From an uncultured Vampirovibrio sp. (GTDB lineage Bacteria > Cyanobacteriota > Vampirovibrionia > Gastranaerophilales > Gastranaerophilaceae), in assembly GCA_910584405.1 (NCBI GenBank), contig CAJUAL010000007.1, forward strand, positions 46,895 through 110,894: 64,000 nt of DNA. The letters run 5' to 3'. This document shows positions 54,294 through 62,291 of the stretch, in pieces (the stretch's first letter is position 1; every line of letters starts with the position of its first letter). A program made the translations under genes and the position numbers. A model generated the notes under the pieces. The model was not told the origin of the DNA. It worked only from the letters and a program-made list of their open reading frames with translations, and did no database searches.

Positions 54294-54824
54294 ATGAAAA
54301 AATTTTTAGCAATCAGTTTTATTTTAACAATTTTTGTTAGTTTGTCATTACAAGCAAATGCTGCAACAAGAACAATAAGACAAGTATATAATGTTCCTAA
54401 TCAAAATTATAACTACAGTAATATTAATCCTTATACAAACGATTTATCAAAAATTGAGGATTATCTTTTTGGCAGAACATATAGAGGTGAAACTCCCGAA
54501 GTTCGTTTAAACCGAATTGAAAAGAACTTGTTTAACAGAACCTATCCGTCTTTAAATTTAGCACAGAGAATGAATAATGCACTTGAAAACTACAGAGATG
54601 ACTATTATAACAGAAACTACTTAACACAATACGCAAACACTCCAACCGCACGTATCAGAAATCGTTTTGTAGGGCAACCGACCGGTTTTACTCCGCCGAT
54701 TATGAACTTACCGTTTGGTCCGTCATTTTCAGGAATAAACCAATCTTTCTCATCTAACAGAGGTTACGGCTATAATAATTACATTCCTGCAAATACCGGA
54801 ATGGGTGTACATATATTAAATTAA
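54294..54824 (+). CDS. Exported protein with LFGRTY-type repeats
   Basis: The 176-residue protein has a signal peptide (MKKFLAISFILTIFVSLSLQ, cleavage near ANA-AT). The mature part has repeated units of the form I..YLFGRTYRGETPEVRLNR and IEKNLFNRTYPSLNLAQRM, with a Tyr/Asn-rich start and a Gly/Ser/Asn-rich tail. I recognise no named family. It is probably periplasmic or surface-located. It sits between two divergent or separate units and has AAGGTGAGG before the ATG. Confidence 0.6.
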   Translation: MKKFLAISFILTIFVSLSLQANAATRTIRQVYNVPNQNYNYSNINPYTNDLSKIEDYLFGRTYRGETPEVRLNRIEKNLFNRTYPSLNLAQRMNNALENYRDDYYNRNYLTQYANTPTARIRNRFVGQPTGFTPPIMNLPFGPSFSGINQSFSSNRGYGYNNYIPANTGMGVHILN

Positions 54825-54896
54825 TATTAATGACTTAAAATCTTGCTATTTTAATGATACTATATATATTGTAGTTATAGATGGGAGAAGTACAAT

Positions 54897-56741
54897 ATGT
54901 GCGGTATCGTTGGATATGTAGGGAATAAACCCGCAATTGATATATTATTAGACGGATTAGAACAGTTAGAATACAGAGGTTATGACTCATCAGGAGTTGC
55001 GCTTAAGTGTTCGGATTCAATAAAACTTTATAAAGCAGAAGGCAAGTTGAAAAACTTAAGAGAAGAACTTGCTCCGCATGCTTACGAGTTAACAAAATCA
55101 ACAACGGGTATCGGGCATATCCGCTGGGCAACACACGGAGCTCCGACAGTTGTTAATGCTCACCCGCATACTTGTAATTGCGGTAATCTTGTTGTTGTTC
55201 ATAACGGAATTATTGAAAATTATAAAGAATTAAGAGCAGAACTTGAAGCTAAAGGCTGTAAATTCAAATCTCAAACTGATACAGAAACAGTTGCTCACCT
55301 TGTAGCGTCTGTTTATGCAGAAGTTAAAGATCTTAAAAAAGCTGTACAAGCAGCTACTAAAAAACTTCAAGGGGCTTACGCTTTATGCATAATGCATAAC
55401 AGCGAACCTAATAAAATTGTAGCAACAAAACGAAATGCCCCACTTATTGTCGGTGTTGGTGAAAACGAATTTTATGTTGCATCAGATGTTCCGGCATTTA
55501 TTAAGCATACAAAACGTGCAATCTATTTAAACGATAATCAGGTTGTAACACTTACTTCAAACTCAATCGAGCTTGAAGATGAATCAGGTAATATTCTTAC
55601 TCCAAAGGTTGAGTTACTACCTTGGGAGCCTGTAGCATTAAGCAAAATGGGTTACAAACACTTTATGCTTAAAGAAATTCATGAGCAGCCTGACGTTATC
55701 AGAAATATTTTAGTCGGAAAACTTCATACATCAGATTCTGATATTGTATTAGATGAAGTTAAACTGACAAAAGAAACTCTAAAAAACTTAAACAGAATCC
55801 AAATAATCGCTTGCGGAACATCTTTGCATGCCGCAATGATTGGTAAATATATTATTGAAAATTTCTGTGAAATTCCTGTTGACGTTGAAGCTTCAAGTGA
55901 ATATATTTACAGAAAAACCGTAACAGATGAACATACTCTTGTTATAGGTGTTTCTCAATCCGGAGAAACTGCTGATACTTTAACAGCAATAAAACAATCA
56001 AAAGCAAGAGGTTCTCACATTTTGATTATAACTAACCGTCCTGATAGTGCTATGGCTAGAGAAGCGGACAGTTTAGTTCCTGTTAACGCAGGTATTGAAG
56101 TTTCTGTTGCAGCTACTAAGTCTTATATTGCTCAGTTAACTTCCTTCTATCTTTTAGCTTTATATATGGCAGAAGTTAAAGGAACAATGGCAAAATCTGA
56201 TTTGACAAGCTTAAAATCAGAAATTCTTCAACTTCCGCAAAAAATTGAACAAATTCTTGCTCATAAAGAAAATATTCAAGCTTGCGCAAGAAAATATGCA
56301 AATACAAGAGATTTTATCTATATCGCAAGAGGAATTAATTACCCGACTGCGTTAGAAGGTGCTTTAAAACTGAAAGAAATCAGCTATATTAACGCAACAG
56401 GATATCCGGCAGGGGAATTAAAACACGGTCCGATTGCAATGCTTGATGAAACAATGCCTGTATTATCAATACTTATGAACGGAACTGTTTACGAAAAACT
56501 TCTGTCAAACAGTGAAGAAGCAAAAGCAAGAAATGCAAGAATGATTGCTCTGACAAACTCTGATGATGCAAAATTAGATGATTTGTTTGACTATATTATA
56601 AAAGTTCCAAATGTAACCGAACTTTTATCACCAATTATAGCAATGATTCCGCTTCAATTAATTGCATACTATATTGCAGAATTTTTAGGTAAAGACGTTG
56701 ACCAACCTAGAAACCTTGCAAAATCAGTAACAGTAGAATAA
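54897..56741 (+). CDS. glmS: Glucosamine-fructose-6-phosphate aminotransferase
   Basis: The 614-residue enzyme makes glucosamine 6-phosphate from fructose 6-phosphate and glutamine, the first step to UDP-GlcNAc. The N-terminal glutaminase has catalytic Cys2 (MCGIVGYVG), WATHGAPT and HNGIIENY. Two SIS domains follow (ACGTSLHAA; SGETADTL; later GELKHGP), and the end is PRNLAKSVTVE. Its leader is short, with no room for a glmS ribozyme. It links to wecB, nanE/ROK and pgi through hexosamine metabolism. Confidence 0.96.
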   Translation: MCGIVGYVGNKPAIDILLDGLEQLEYRGYDSSGVALKCSDSIKLYKAEGKLKNLREELAPHAYELTKSTTGIGHIRWATHGAPTVVNAHPHTCNCGNLVVVHNGIIENYKELRAELEAKGCKFKSQTDTETVAHLVASVYAEVKDLKKAVQAATKKLQGAYALCIMHNSEPNKIVATKRNAPLIVGVGENEFYVASDVPAFIKHTKRAIYLNDNQVVTLTSNSIELEDESGNILTPKVELLPWEPVALSKMGYKHFMLKEIHEQPDVIRNILVGKLHTSDSDIVLDEVKLTKETLKNLNRIQIIACGTSLHAAMIGKYIIENFCEIPVDVEASSEYIYRKTVTDEHTLVIGVSQSGETADTLTAIKQSKARGSHILIITNRPDSAMAREADSLVPVNAGIEVSVAATKSYIAQLTSFYLLALYMAEVKGTMAKSDLTSLKSEILQLPQKIEQILAHKENIQACARKYANTRDFIYIARGINYPTALEGALKLKEISYINATGYPAGELKHGPIAMLDETMPVLSILMNGTVYEKLLSNSEEAKARNARMIALTNSDDAKLDDLFDYIIKVPNVTELLSPIIAMIPLQLIAYYIAEFLGKDVDQPRNLAKSVTVE

Positions 56742-56750
56742 GGAATAAAA

Positions 56751-56903
56751 ATGATACGTTCTGATATCATATTCTTAGACTCAGGTTTAACCAGAGAAGA
56801 AATTGAAAAACAGTTAGCCGATAAGTGCGGCGAAGTCATTCGCTGGGCAATTATCGGCATAACTGATAATAAATTAAAAATATGCGTATCTACACTACAA
56901 TAA
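56751..56903 (+). CDS. Small protein, 50 aa
   Basis: The frame reads MIRSDIIFLDSGLTREEIEK and ends ICVSTLQ, starting 9 bp after the glmS stop with AAGGAAT as ribosome-binding site. It has a predicted beta-alpha-beta pattern. Its coding character and close spacing to glmS support a real gene, translated as part of the glmS transcript. It overlaps the convergent 143-residue gene by 14 bp. Confidence 0.65.
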   Translation: MIRSDIIFLDSGLTREEIEKQLADKCGEVIRWAIIGITDNKLKICVSTLQ

Positions 56904-57321
56904 TTTTTTGAGCTTGTTCTCGTTCTGCTATTTGTTCATATTTTTTATCAATTTGACCTGCATTGTATGCACGTTTAGAAAGTTGATTGATTAACCATAT
57001 AGCGCCGCCACCAACTAGCCCTGCGGCACCAAACTTACCAGGATTATTCAAAACTTTTGATAACAAACCTGTGCCGAAGCCTTTTTTGAATACTTTTTCT
57101 GCTAAGAATTTACCAACAGTACCAATACCTTTACCAATTGCAGTTGCGGTTTTTGTTAATAAATCAGGTTTTAGCGCTCCTACAACACCTGTTGCACCAA
57201 TTGCAGCTAAAGCCGGTGCTCCATATCTAAAATTGTTTTTTGCATGTTCTTTTGCGCGATTAATACGATTGTCAATACTTCCATAGTTCACGGTTTGTGC
57301 CGCGTTAATAGCTCCTACCAT
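56890..57321 (-). CDS. Gly/Ala-rich small protein, 143 aa
   Basis: No family is recognised. It begins MVGAINAAQTVNYGSIDN, has a basic helix, then a Gly/Ala-rich zipper-like region (GAPALAAIGATGVVGAL, later AAGLVGGGAIWLINQL) suited to membrane insertion or helix packing, and ends with a charged helix. It resembles the 116-residue protein at 4338 in composition and shares the upstream box. AAGGAAGG precedes the start. Confidence 0.6.
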   Translation of the reverse strand: MVGAINAAQTVNYGSIDNRINRAKEHAKNNFRYGAPALAAIGATGVVGALKPDLLTKTATAIGKGIGTVGKFLAEKVFKKGFGTGLLSKVLNNPGKFGAAGLVGGGAIWLINQLSKRAYNAGQIDKKYEQIAEREQAQKIIVV

Positions 57322-57352
57322 ATAATTACCTTCCTTTTTAAAATAAAAATAA

Positions 57353-57369
57353 CCTACTCTTATATAAAG
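57353..57369 (-). promoter_or_regulatory. CTTTATATA box upstream of the 143-aa gene
   Basis: CTTTATATAAGAGTAGG, preceded by AAAAA, lies 39 bp before the ATG. Its GTAGGTTA continuation matches the box at 4302. Confidence 0.5.
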
Positions 57370-57419
57370 TTTTTGAAGAGGTAAAAATTGATTTTTTTAA
57401 GCTATTTAATTAACATATC

Positions 57420-57605
57420 TTAATAATCATTTAAAGCAATAGCATTAACAGGGCAGTTAATAGCCGCATCAATACATAAGTCTTCGGTATCATCTATACG
57501 ATTTGCATTAATAATAGCTTTAGAACCTTGAATATCAAAAACCTCAGGATTTATAATCGCGCATGCTCCACATCCTACACAGGTATTTAAAATACTTATA
57601 TACAT
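57420..57605 (-). CDS. Small [4Fe-4S] ferredoxin
   Basis: The 61-residue protein begins MYISILNTCVGCGACAIINP and ends with a CPVNAIALNDY ligand segment: CxxCxxC and a remote CP. This fits a single-cluster ferredoxin, an electron carrier that could serve pyruvate:ferredoxin oxidoreductase (nifJ) or other enzymes. The ATG at 57605 is preferred because the upstream ATG at 57620 overlaps the GGAGGG site. Its ribosome-binding site is within a strong hairpin (see 57607-57646). Confidence 0.88.
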   Translation of the reverse strand: MYISILNTCVGCGACAIINPEVFDIQGSKAIINANRIDDTEDLCIDAAINCPVNAIALNDY

Positions 57606-57606
57606 T

Positions 57607-57646
57607 AAAAAGCCCTCCATTTTCTGTTATTATGGAGGACTTTTTT
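57607..57646 (-). terminator. Hairpin ending thrB and holding the ferredoxin ribosome-binding site
   Basis: On the minus strand AAAAAAGTCCTCCAT pairs with ATGGAGGGCTTTTT around an 11-nt loop, with an internal mismatch. The 3' arm contains GGAGGG, the ferredoxin Shine-Dalgarno sequence, and ends in a T run right before the ATG. Confidence 0.7.
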
Positions 57647-57677
57647 GTAAATTTAAACAGTAATAAGTCTAATTTTA

Positions 57678-58625
57678 TTAATCATCATTTGATATAATTT
57701 GTGCACCGTTATTTTCAACAGACAATGTTTTAAGCGTAGATTTAATATTTAAGTCTGCCCAAGTTTCGTGAACAACTTCTTTAATCTTATCAACATTGTT
57801 TTTCTCTGAGATAATAAGAATTGAAGACCCTGCGCCGCTTAGAACACAGCCTAAAACATTTTCAAAATGTTTTAATTTATCAATAATTTTATCTAATCCC
57901 GGTACAAGCTTCATTCTGTATGGCTGATGTAATCTATCTTGAAGCGCAAGTTTCATAAGTTCTGAATCCTTTGTATGGATTGCTTCAACAAACATTGCAA
58001 GCCTTTTTGCGTTAAATATAGCGTCTTTCATAGGAACTTCAGACGGCAATACAGAACGTGCAATATCTGTTGATAACTCAAAATCAGGAACACAAACCGT
58101 AACAGCCCATTCTTGAGGCCATTCAAGTTTCCTATAAACAACGCTACCATCATCTTCTTGAGATGAAATAACAAGTCCGCCAACAATTGCAGGTGTAATA
58201 TTATCAGGGTGTCCTTCAATTTCACAAGCAATTGATAATAAAGCAACTTCATCTGCAGGACGACCTAAAAGTTCGTTAGCGGCAATTAAAGCACCTACAA
58301 TAACTGAAGAACTGCTGCCTAATCCTCTTGCAACAGGTATATTTGAGTGAATATTTATTTTTAATTCGCTCGGAGTTTGTCCGATTGAATTGTAAAGAAG
58401 CTCTACAGCCTTGTAAACAATACTGTTTTCATCAGACGGAATATGATCTAAAGACAATTGATCAATAGAATCACTATCTGCCATAACATTTATTTCAATA
58501 CCGGTTCCCGGAAGAACGGTTTCTTCAATAGTAATTGTATTATATATCGGCAAAGCCATACCCAGACAGTCAAACCCCGGGCCCATATTGGCTGTTGTAG
58601 CCGGTACTTTTACACTAACTTTCAT
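57678..58625 (-). CDS. thrB: Homoserine kinase
   Basis: The 315-residue GHMP kinase begins MKVSVKVPATTANMGPGFDC, has the ATP motif PVARGLGSSSSVIVGAL, and ends with a C-terminal GAGSSILIIS motif. It phosphorylates homoserine in threonine synthesis. thrC and hom are not adjacent. A hairpin and a ferredoxin gene follow. Confidence 0.95.
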   Translation of the reverse strand: MKVSVKVPATTANMGPGFDCLGMALPIYNTITIEETVLPGTGIEINVMADSDSIDQLSLDHIPSDENSIVYKAVELLYNSIGQTPSELKINIHSNIPVARGLGSSSSVIVGALIAANELLGRPADEVALLSIACEIEGHPDNITPAIVGGLVISSQEDDGSVVYRKLEWPQEWAVTVCVPDFELSTDIARSVLPSEVPMKDAIFNAKRLAMFVEAIHTKDSELMKLALQDRLHQPYRMKLVPGLDKIIDKLKHFENVLGCVLSGAGSSILIISEKNNVDKIKEVVHETWADLNIKSTLKTLSVENNGAQIISNDD

Positions 58626-58735
58626 ATTTATAATCTACCTTTCTGCTATATTATACCAAAAACAGGTGTAAATATGACAAATAATACTAATGTTAAGAGT
58701 TTGCAACAGATATAAAATAGGTGTAAAATAAGACT

Positions 58736-59962
58736 ATGTATGAATTTCACCCGTATTTTACAGCAGATGGCTCAGTAGGCCTGTACAGTCCACAGTTTAA
58801 TGACATATATCACAGTGCAACAGGTGCTTTAACAGAAGCAAATGAAAAGTTTATCGAGCCTGTAGATTTCCGAACGCTGCTAGAGAAAGATAAAATTAAA
58901 ATTTTAGATATTTGTTTTGGAATCGGATATAATTCAAAAAGTTTTTTTCAAAAAATTTTCTCTCTTACAGAATGTAATATCGATTCGATATATACCAATA
59001 AAAATAACAAAATATTATCCACATATAGCGATAAGATATATGACGATAACATTTTTAATAAAATTTCTGTAACAGCTATAGATAATGATAAAATTTTAGC
59101 TTTTTTATCTCCATTTATAAAAACAGGCGAAAAAAATATTAAAAATAAAAAATTTGATTTTGAGTATAAAAAATTAGAGAAATATTTAGAAGAAAATAAA
59201 AATATACCAAAACCGAAAATTGAAAAAATAATTAATTTTCTAATTTTTGAAAAAATAGCCCAAAATTACCCTGAAATCCTGTCAAATTCTGATATTGAGC
59301 AAATATTATCAAATAAAGATTATCATCGATATTTTGACTCTGATTTAAGGGGCATTTATAGCCATTATAAAAACAAGCCTAATAAATTAATACCCGATAA
59401 GAATAATTTACCCCTTTTACATAATATATATTATGACCATGTATCTAAATGCTATAAAAGAAGGTTAAAAACATATCAGTTGCAAGATATTGATTTTAAC
59501 CTTAAAATTGGTGATGCTCGAGATGTAATAAAAAAAGATAACAACTTATATAATTTGATATTTTTAGATGCTTTTTCGCCTTCAAAGTGTCCGATTTTAT
59601 GGTCTTATGAATTTTTTATGCTGCTTTATGATCATTTGGAAGACGACGGATTAATTTTAACTTACTCATCTTCAGCTTCAGTTAGAAATGCCATGGTTGA
59701 AGCAGGATTTTTTATCGGTGAAAATTTTAACTTAGCAAAAAATAAATCGATAGGAACAATTGCTTCAAAAAATAAGAAGCACATAAAATATCCCCTCTCA
59801 GAATTTGATTCAGGGCTTTTAAAAACTACTGCAGGTATATTTTATCGTGATGAGAATTTAAACGCTCAAAATGAGGCTCTTATCGAGCGCAGAAATTTCG
59901 AAGTTAAAAATTCAAACCTTATGTCAAGTTCTAAGTATAATAAAAAAGCTAAATTATTATAG
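58736..59962 (+). CDS. MnmC-type methyltransferase-like protein with insertion
   Basis: The 408-residue protein has the N-terminal pattern of MnmC methyltransferase domains (YEFHPYFTADGSVGLYSPQF, then FGIGYNSKSFF) and the C-terminal pattern FLDAFSPSKCPILWSYEFF, followed by SSSASVRNAMVEAGF. A Lys/Asn-rich block of ~150 residues (about 100-250) is inserted between the two, unlike the compact family. It would methylate the wobble-uridine side chain in tRNA. There is no FAD domain as in full MnmC. The insertion may be strain-specific. Confidence 0.7.
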   Translation: MYEFHPYFTADGSVGLYSPQFNDIYHSATGALTEANEKFIEPVDFRTLLEKDKIKILDICFGIGYNSKSFFQKIFSLTECNIDSIYTNKNNKILSTYSDKIYDDNIFNKISVTAIDNDKILAFLSPFIKTGEKNIKNKKFDFEYKKLEKYLEENKNIPKPKIEKIINFLIFEKIAQNYPEILSNSDIEQILSNKDYHRYFDSDLRGIYSHYKNKPNKLIPDKNNLPLLHNIYYDHVSKCYKRRLKTYQLQDIDFNLKIGDARDVIKKDNNLYNLIFLDAFSPSKCPILWSYEFFMLLYDHLEDDGLILTYSSSASVRNAMVEAGFFIGENFNLAKNKSIGTIASKNKKHIKYPLSEFDSGLLKTTAGIFYRDENLNAQNEALIERRNFEVKNSNLMSSSKYNKKAKLL

Positions 59963-59982
59963 GTATGTATCTAAACGATAAA

Positions 59983-60198
59983 TTAGTTGTTATCAAATTT
60001 TTTCAAAACAATTTCATATCCCAAAAGTTTTGCAAAAAACTCAACATCATTAAAATCTAAAGAACCTTTTCTCAATTTGTGAGATAAGCCGTCCATTGTG
60101 TATTTTTTATCGCTGTTTTCTGTTGCTAACTTTGCAAGCTGGGTTAAAGTCATACATTCTTTAGCTAACATAATTTTTACAAATTCCCTAACGGACAT
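59983..60198 (-). CDS. Small helical protein, possible HTH regulator
   Basis: The 71-residue protein MSVREFVKIMLAKECMTLTQ has a helix, then MTLTQLAKLATE...YTMDGLSHKLRKGSLDF, which fits an HTH arrangement of the XRE type, then a hydrophobic end. No phage genes are near. It is convergent with the methyltransferase-like gene. AAGGAG precedes the start. Confidence 0.6.
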   Translation of the reverse strand: MSVREFVKIMLAKECMTLTQLAKLATENSDKKYTMDGLSHKLRKGSLDFNDVEFFAKLLGYEIVLKKFDNN

Positions 60199-60244
60199 CT
60201 TATCTCCTTAAAAAATAGACTTATATATCTTATTATTGATTATA

Positions 60245-60273
60245 TTGACAATAAATTTCAAACACTTTATAAT
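60245..60273 (+). promoter_or_regulatory. Consensus sigma-70 promoter of the prepilin gene
   Basis: TTGACA (60245-60250) and TATAAT (60268-60273) are separated by exactly 17 bp. The start is about 56 nt before the ATG at 60337. Confidence 0.85.
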
Positions 60274-60336
60274 AATCGTATTATTAGTCTATATACCATG
60301 CTATAGTTCTATAATTTCTTAATATAAGGAGGAGAT

Positions 60337-60990
60337 ATGAAAAAAGGATTTACGTTAGCTGAGGTATTAATTACACTTGGAATAATTGGTATAGTTGCAG
60401 CTATGACCATACCCACAATGATGCAAAAGAATTTTGAAAAACGTACGGTAACTCAGCTTCGCGCGACTCAATCCGTACTCTCTCAAGCTCTGCGAATGGC
60501 AGAAGAAGAATATGGCGATATGGAAGGCTGGTTTACCGAACCAACCAGAGCTGCGAGAACCCTAAAAATCGGTGAAAATCTTAAGCCTTTTCTAAAATTA
60601 GCTCTTGACTGTGGAATGACAGATACTGATGGTAAATGTATTGTTAATGCCTACTACTTGCAAAAAAATGGCAGCCCCCGTCTCAACTATGCACAATATG
60701 ATGCCTATAAAGTCGTATTATTAAATGGAGCAGCCGTTTGGTGGATATATGAGCCTAGTGAAGGTATTACACATTTTTACATTGATACAAATGGTAAATA
60801 TTCACCTAACACCTGGGGTAAAGATTTATTTATGTTTGAATATTCGAACAATTCATTAAGACCAATGGGTGCACCTGATTCTATTTTCCCGTATGAAACG
60901 AACTGCAAAACAAAAAATTCTACAGGTGTAGGCTGTGCATATTATGTTTTAACACAACAAAATATGAACTATTTGCACCAAAAAAAATAA
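60337..60990 (+). CDS. Prepilin-like protein (type IV pilin/pseudopilin)
   Basis: The 217-residue protein has the type III signal MKKG-FTLAEVLITLGIIGIV, with cleavage after Gly4 and Glu9 at position +5 of the mature pilin. The remainder is a globular domain with four Cys (two in CGMTDTDGKC, two in CKTKNSTGVGC), likely forming disulfides. It would be processed by a prepilin peptidase. No other pilus gene is adjacent, so it may be a lone pseudopilin. GGAGG precedes the start. Confidence 0.88.
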   Translation: MKKGFTLAEVLITLGIIGIVAAMTIPTMMQKNFEKRTVTQLRATQSVLSQALRMAEEEYGDMEGWFTEPTRAARTLKIGENLKPFLKLALDCGMTDTDGKCIVNAYYLQKNGSPRLNYAQYDAYKVVLLNGAAVWWIYEPSEGITHFYIDTNGKYSPNTWGKDLFMFEYSNNSLRPMGAPDSIFPYETNCKTKNSTGVGCAYYVLTQQNMNYLHQKK

Positions 60991-61007
60991 ACTATTATAA
61001 TTAAAAT

Positions 61008-62291
61008 ATGGACAAATATGATATTGTTATTATCGGTGGTGGGACTGCAGGCTGTGCAGCAGCTTATATCGCAGGAAAATCGGGTTTAAAAACACTTTTA
61101 CTTGAAAAAAGTCAGGTTTTAGGCGGGACAATGACCTCGGGTCTTGTTGTTCCCGTGATGAAAAGCGGCGACAATCAAATCAACACAGATTTTTACAACG
61201 CATTAGTTTCCGAGCTTGCCAAAATCGACGGGCAAGTCACTTACCAAGGCAATTCAGGCTGGTTTAACCCTGAATTAATGAAAATTGTACTTGATAAAAT
61301 GATGAAAGATGTTAATGTAGAAGTTTTATTTAACACTGAGGTTGCAGAAGTTAAGCTAAACAATACATTATCATCACATATCGAACAGATATATACTAAT
61401 AACATTTCACTCTTAAATCAAGAAAAGTTATCGGTACCTATCGGCGCGAAATACTTTGTAGATGCGACAGGAAATTGTGATTTTTCTAAAAAAATTAATT
61501 GCGAATTTTTGGAAAATAATTCAGAATTTCAGCCAATGAGCTTAAGATTTTTGATGAGCGGCGTTGATTGTGAAGAATTTGCACGCTGGATTACCGATTT
61601 AGACACAGATAGAGAGGTTACAACCGTTCAATATACAGATAAACAAGTGCATTTTTCGACAGCTTACACATGGGATAGCGGCAAACACTGGGCTTTAGCA
61701 CCTTTATTTGATAAAGCTGTTAAAGAAGGAATCCTAGAAGATGAAGACAGGAACTATTTTCAGGTATTTACAGTCGCGGGAATGCCTGGTACAGTTGCTT
61801 TTAACTGTCCACGAATAGTTGAAAACCTTAATCCTAATAATCAAAAAGACTTATCAAAAGCTTTAACTAAAGGCAGAGAATCAATTTTCAGGATTTCAGA
61901 GTTCTGTAAAAAATATCTCCCCGGATTTGAAAATTCGTTTATCTCAAATATCTCAGATTCAATAGGAATAAGGGTTTCTAACAGAATCAGGGGTAAATAT
62001 ATATATACAATAGAGGATTTAAAAAGCGGTAAGAAATTTGATAATCCTGCACTTATTTCAAATTACCCGATAGATGTACACAGCAAATCAAAAAACACAT
62101 CAACTTGCGAAAAAACAGGTGAATACCAGCTTCCTATTGAAAGTTTAATGTCATTTAACTACGACAACCTTTTTGTTGCAGGAAGATGTTTGTCTGCTGA
62201 TTATATGGCACAAGGAGCTTTAAGAGTCCAAGCCAGTTGTTTTTCTATGGGAGAAGCTGTTGCAAAGTATATTAAACAGAAACTTTCTTAA
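61008..62291 (+). CDS. FAD-dependent oxidoreductase
   Basis: The 427-residue protein begins MDKYDIVIIGGGTAGCAAAY, a Rossmann FAD motif, and ends with FVAGRCLSADYMAQGALRVQ, the FAD C-terminal contact of PF12831-type oxidoreductases. The middle has a substrate-type domain. Its substrate cannot be read. It follows the prepilin gene by 17 bp. Its stop overlaps the convergent gene stop in TTAA. Confidence 0.85.
   Translation: MDKYDIVIIGGGTAGCAAAYIAGKSGLKTLLLEKSQVLGGTMTSGLVVPVMKSGDNQINTDFYNALVSELAKIDGQVTYQGNSGWFNPELMKIVLDKMMKDVNVEVLFNTEVAEVKLNNTLSSHIEQIYTNNISLLNQEKLSVPIGAKYFVDATGNCDFSKKINCEFLENNSEFQPMSLRFLMSGVDCEEFARWITDLDTDREVTTVQYTDKQVHFSTAYTWDSGKHWALAPLFDKAVKEGILEDEDRNYFQVFTVAGMPGTVAFNCPRIVENLNPNNQKDLSKALTKGRESIFRISEFCKKYLPGFENSFISNISDSIGIRVSNRIRGKYIYTIEDLKSGKKFDNPALISNYPIDVHSKSKNTSTCEKTGEYQLPIESLMSFNYDNLFVAGRCLSADYMAQGALRVQASCFSMGEAVAKYIKQKLS

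Noticed and set aside
54825..54896. glmS ribozyme
   Set aside because: Only ~70 bp lie between the previous gene and glmS, with no matching core; too short for the ribozyme.
56817..56860. Further sigma-28-like sites
   Set aside because: GCCGATAA occurs here on both strands inside a coding frame, but no TAAAGTTT-like half lies 11 nt upstream.
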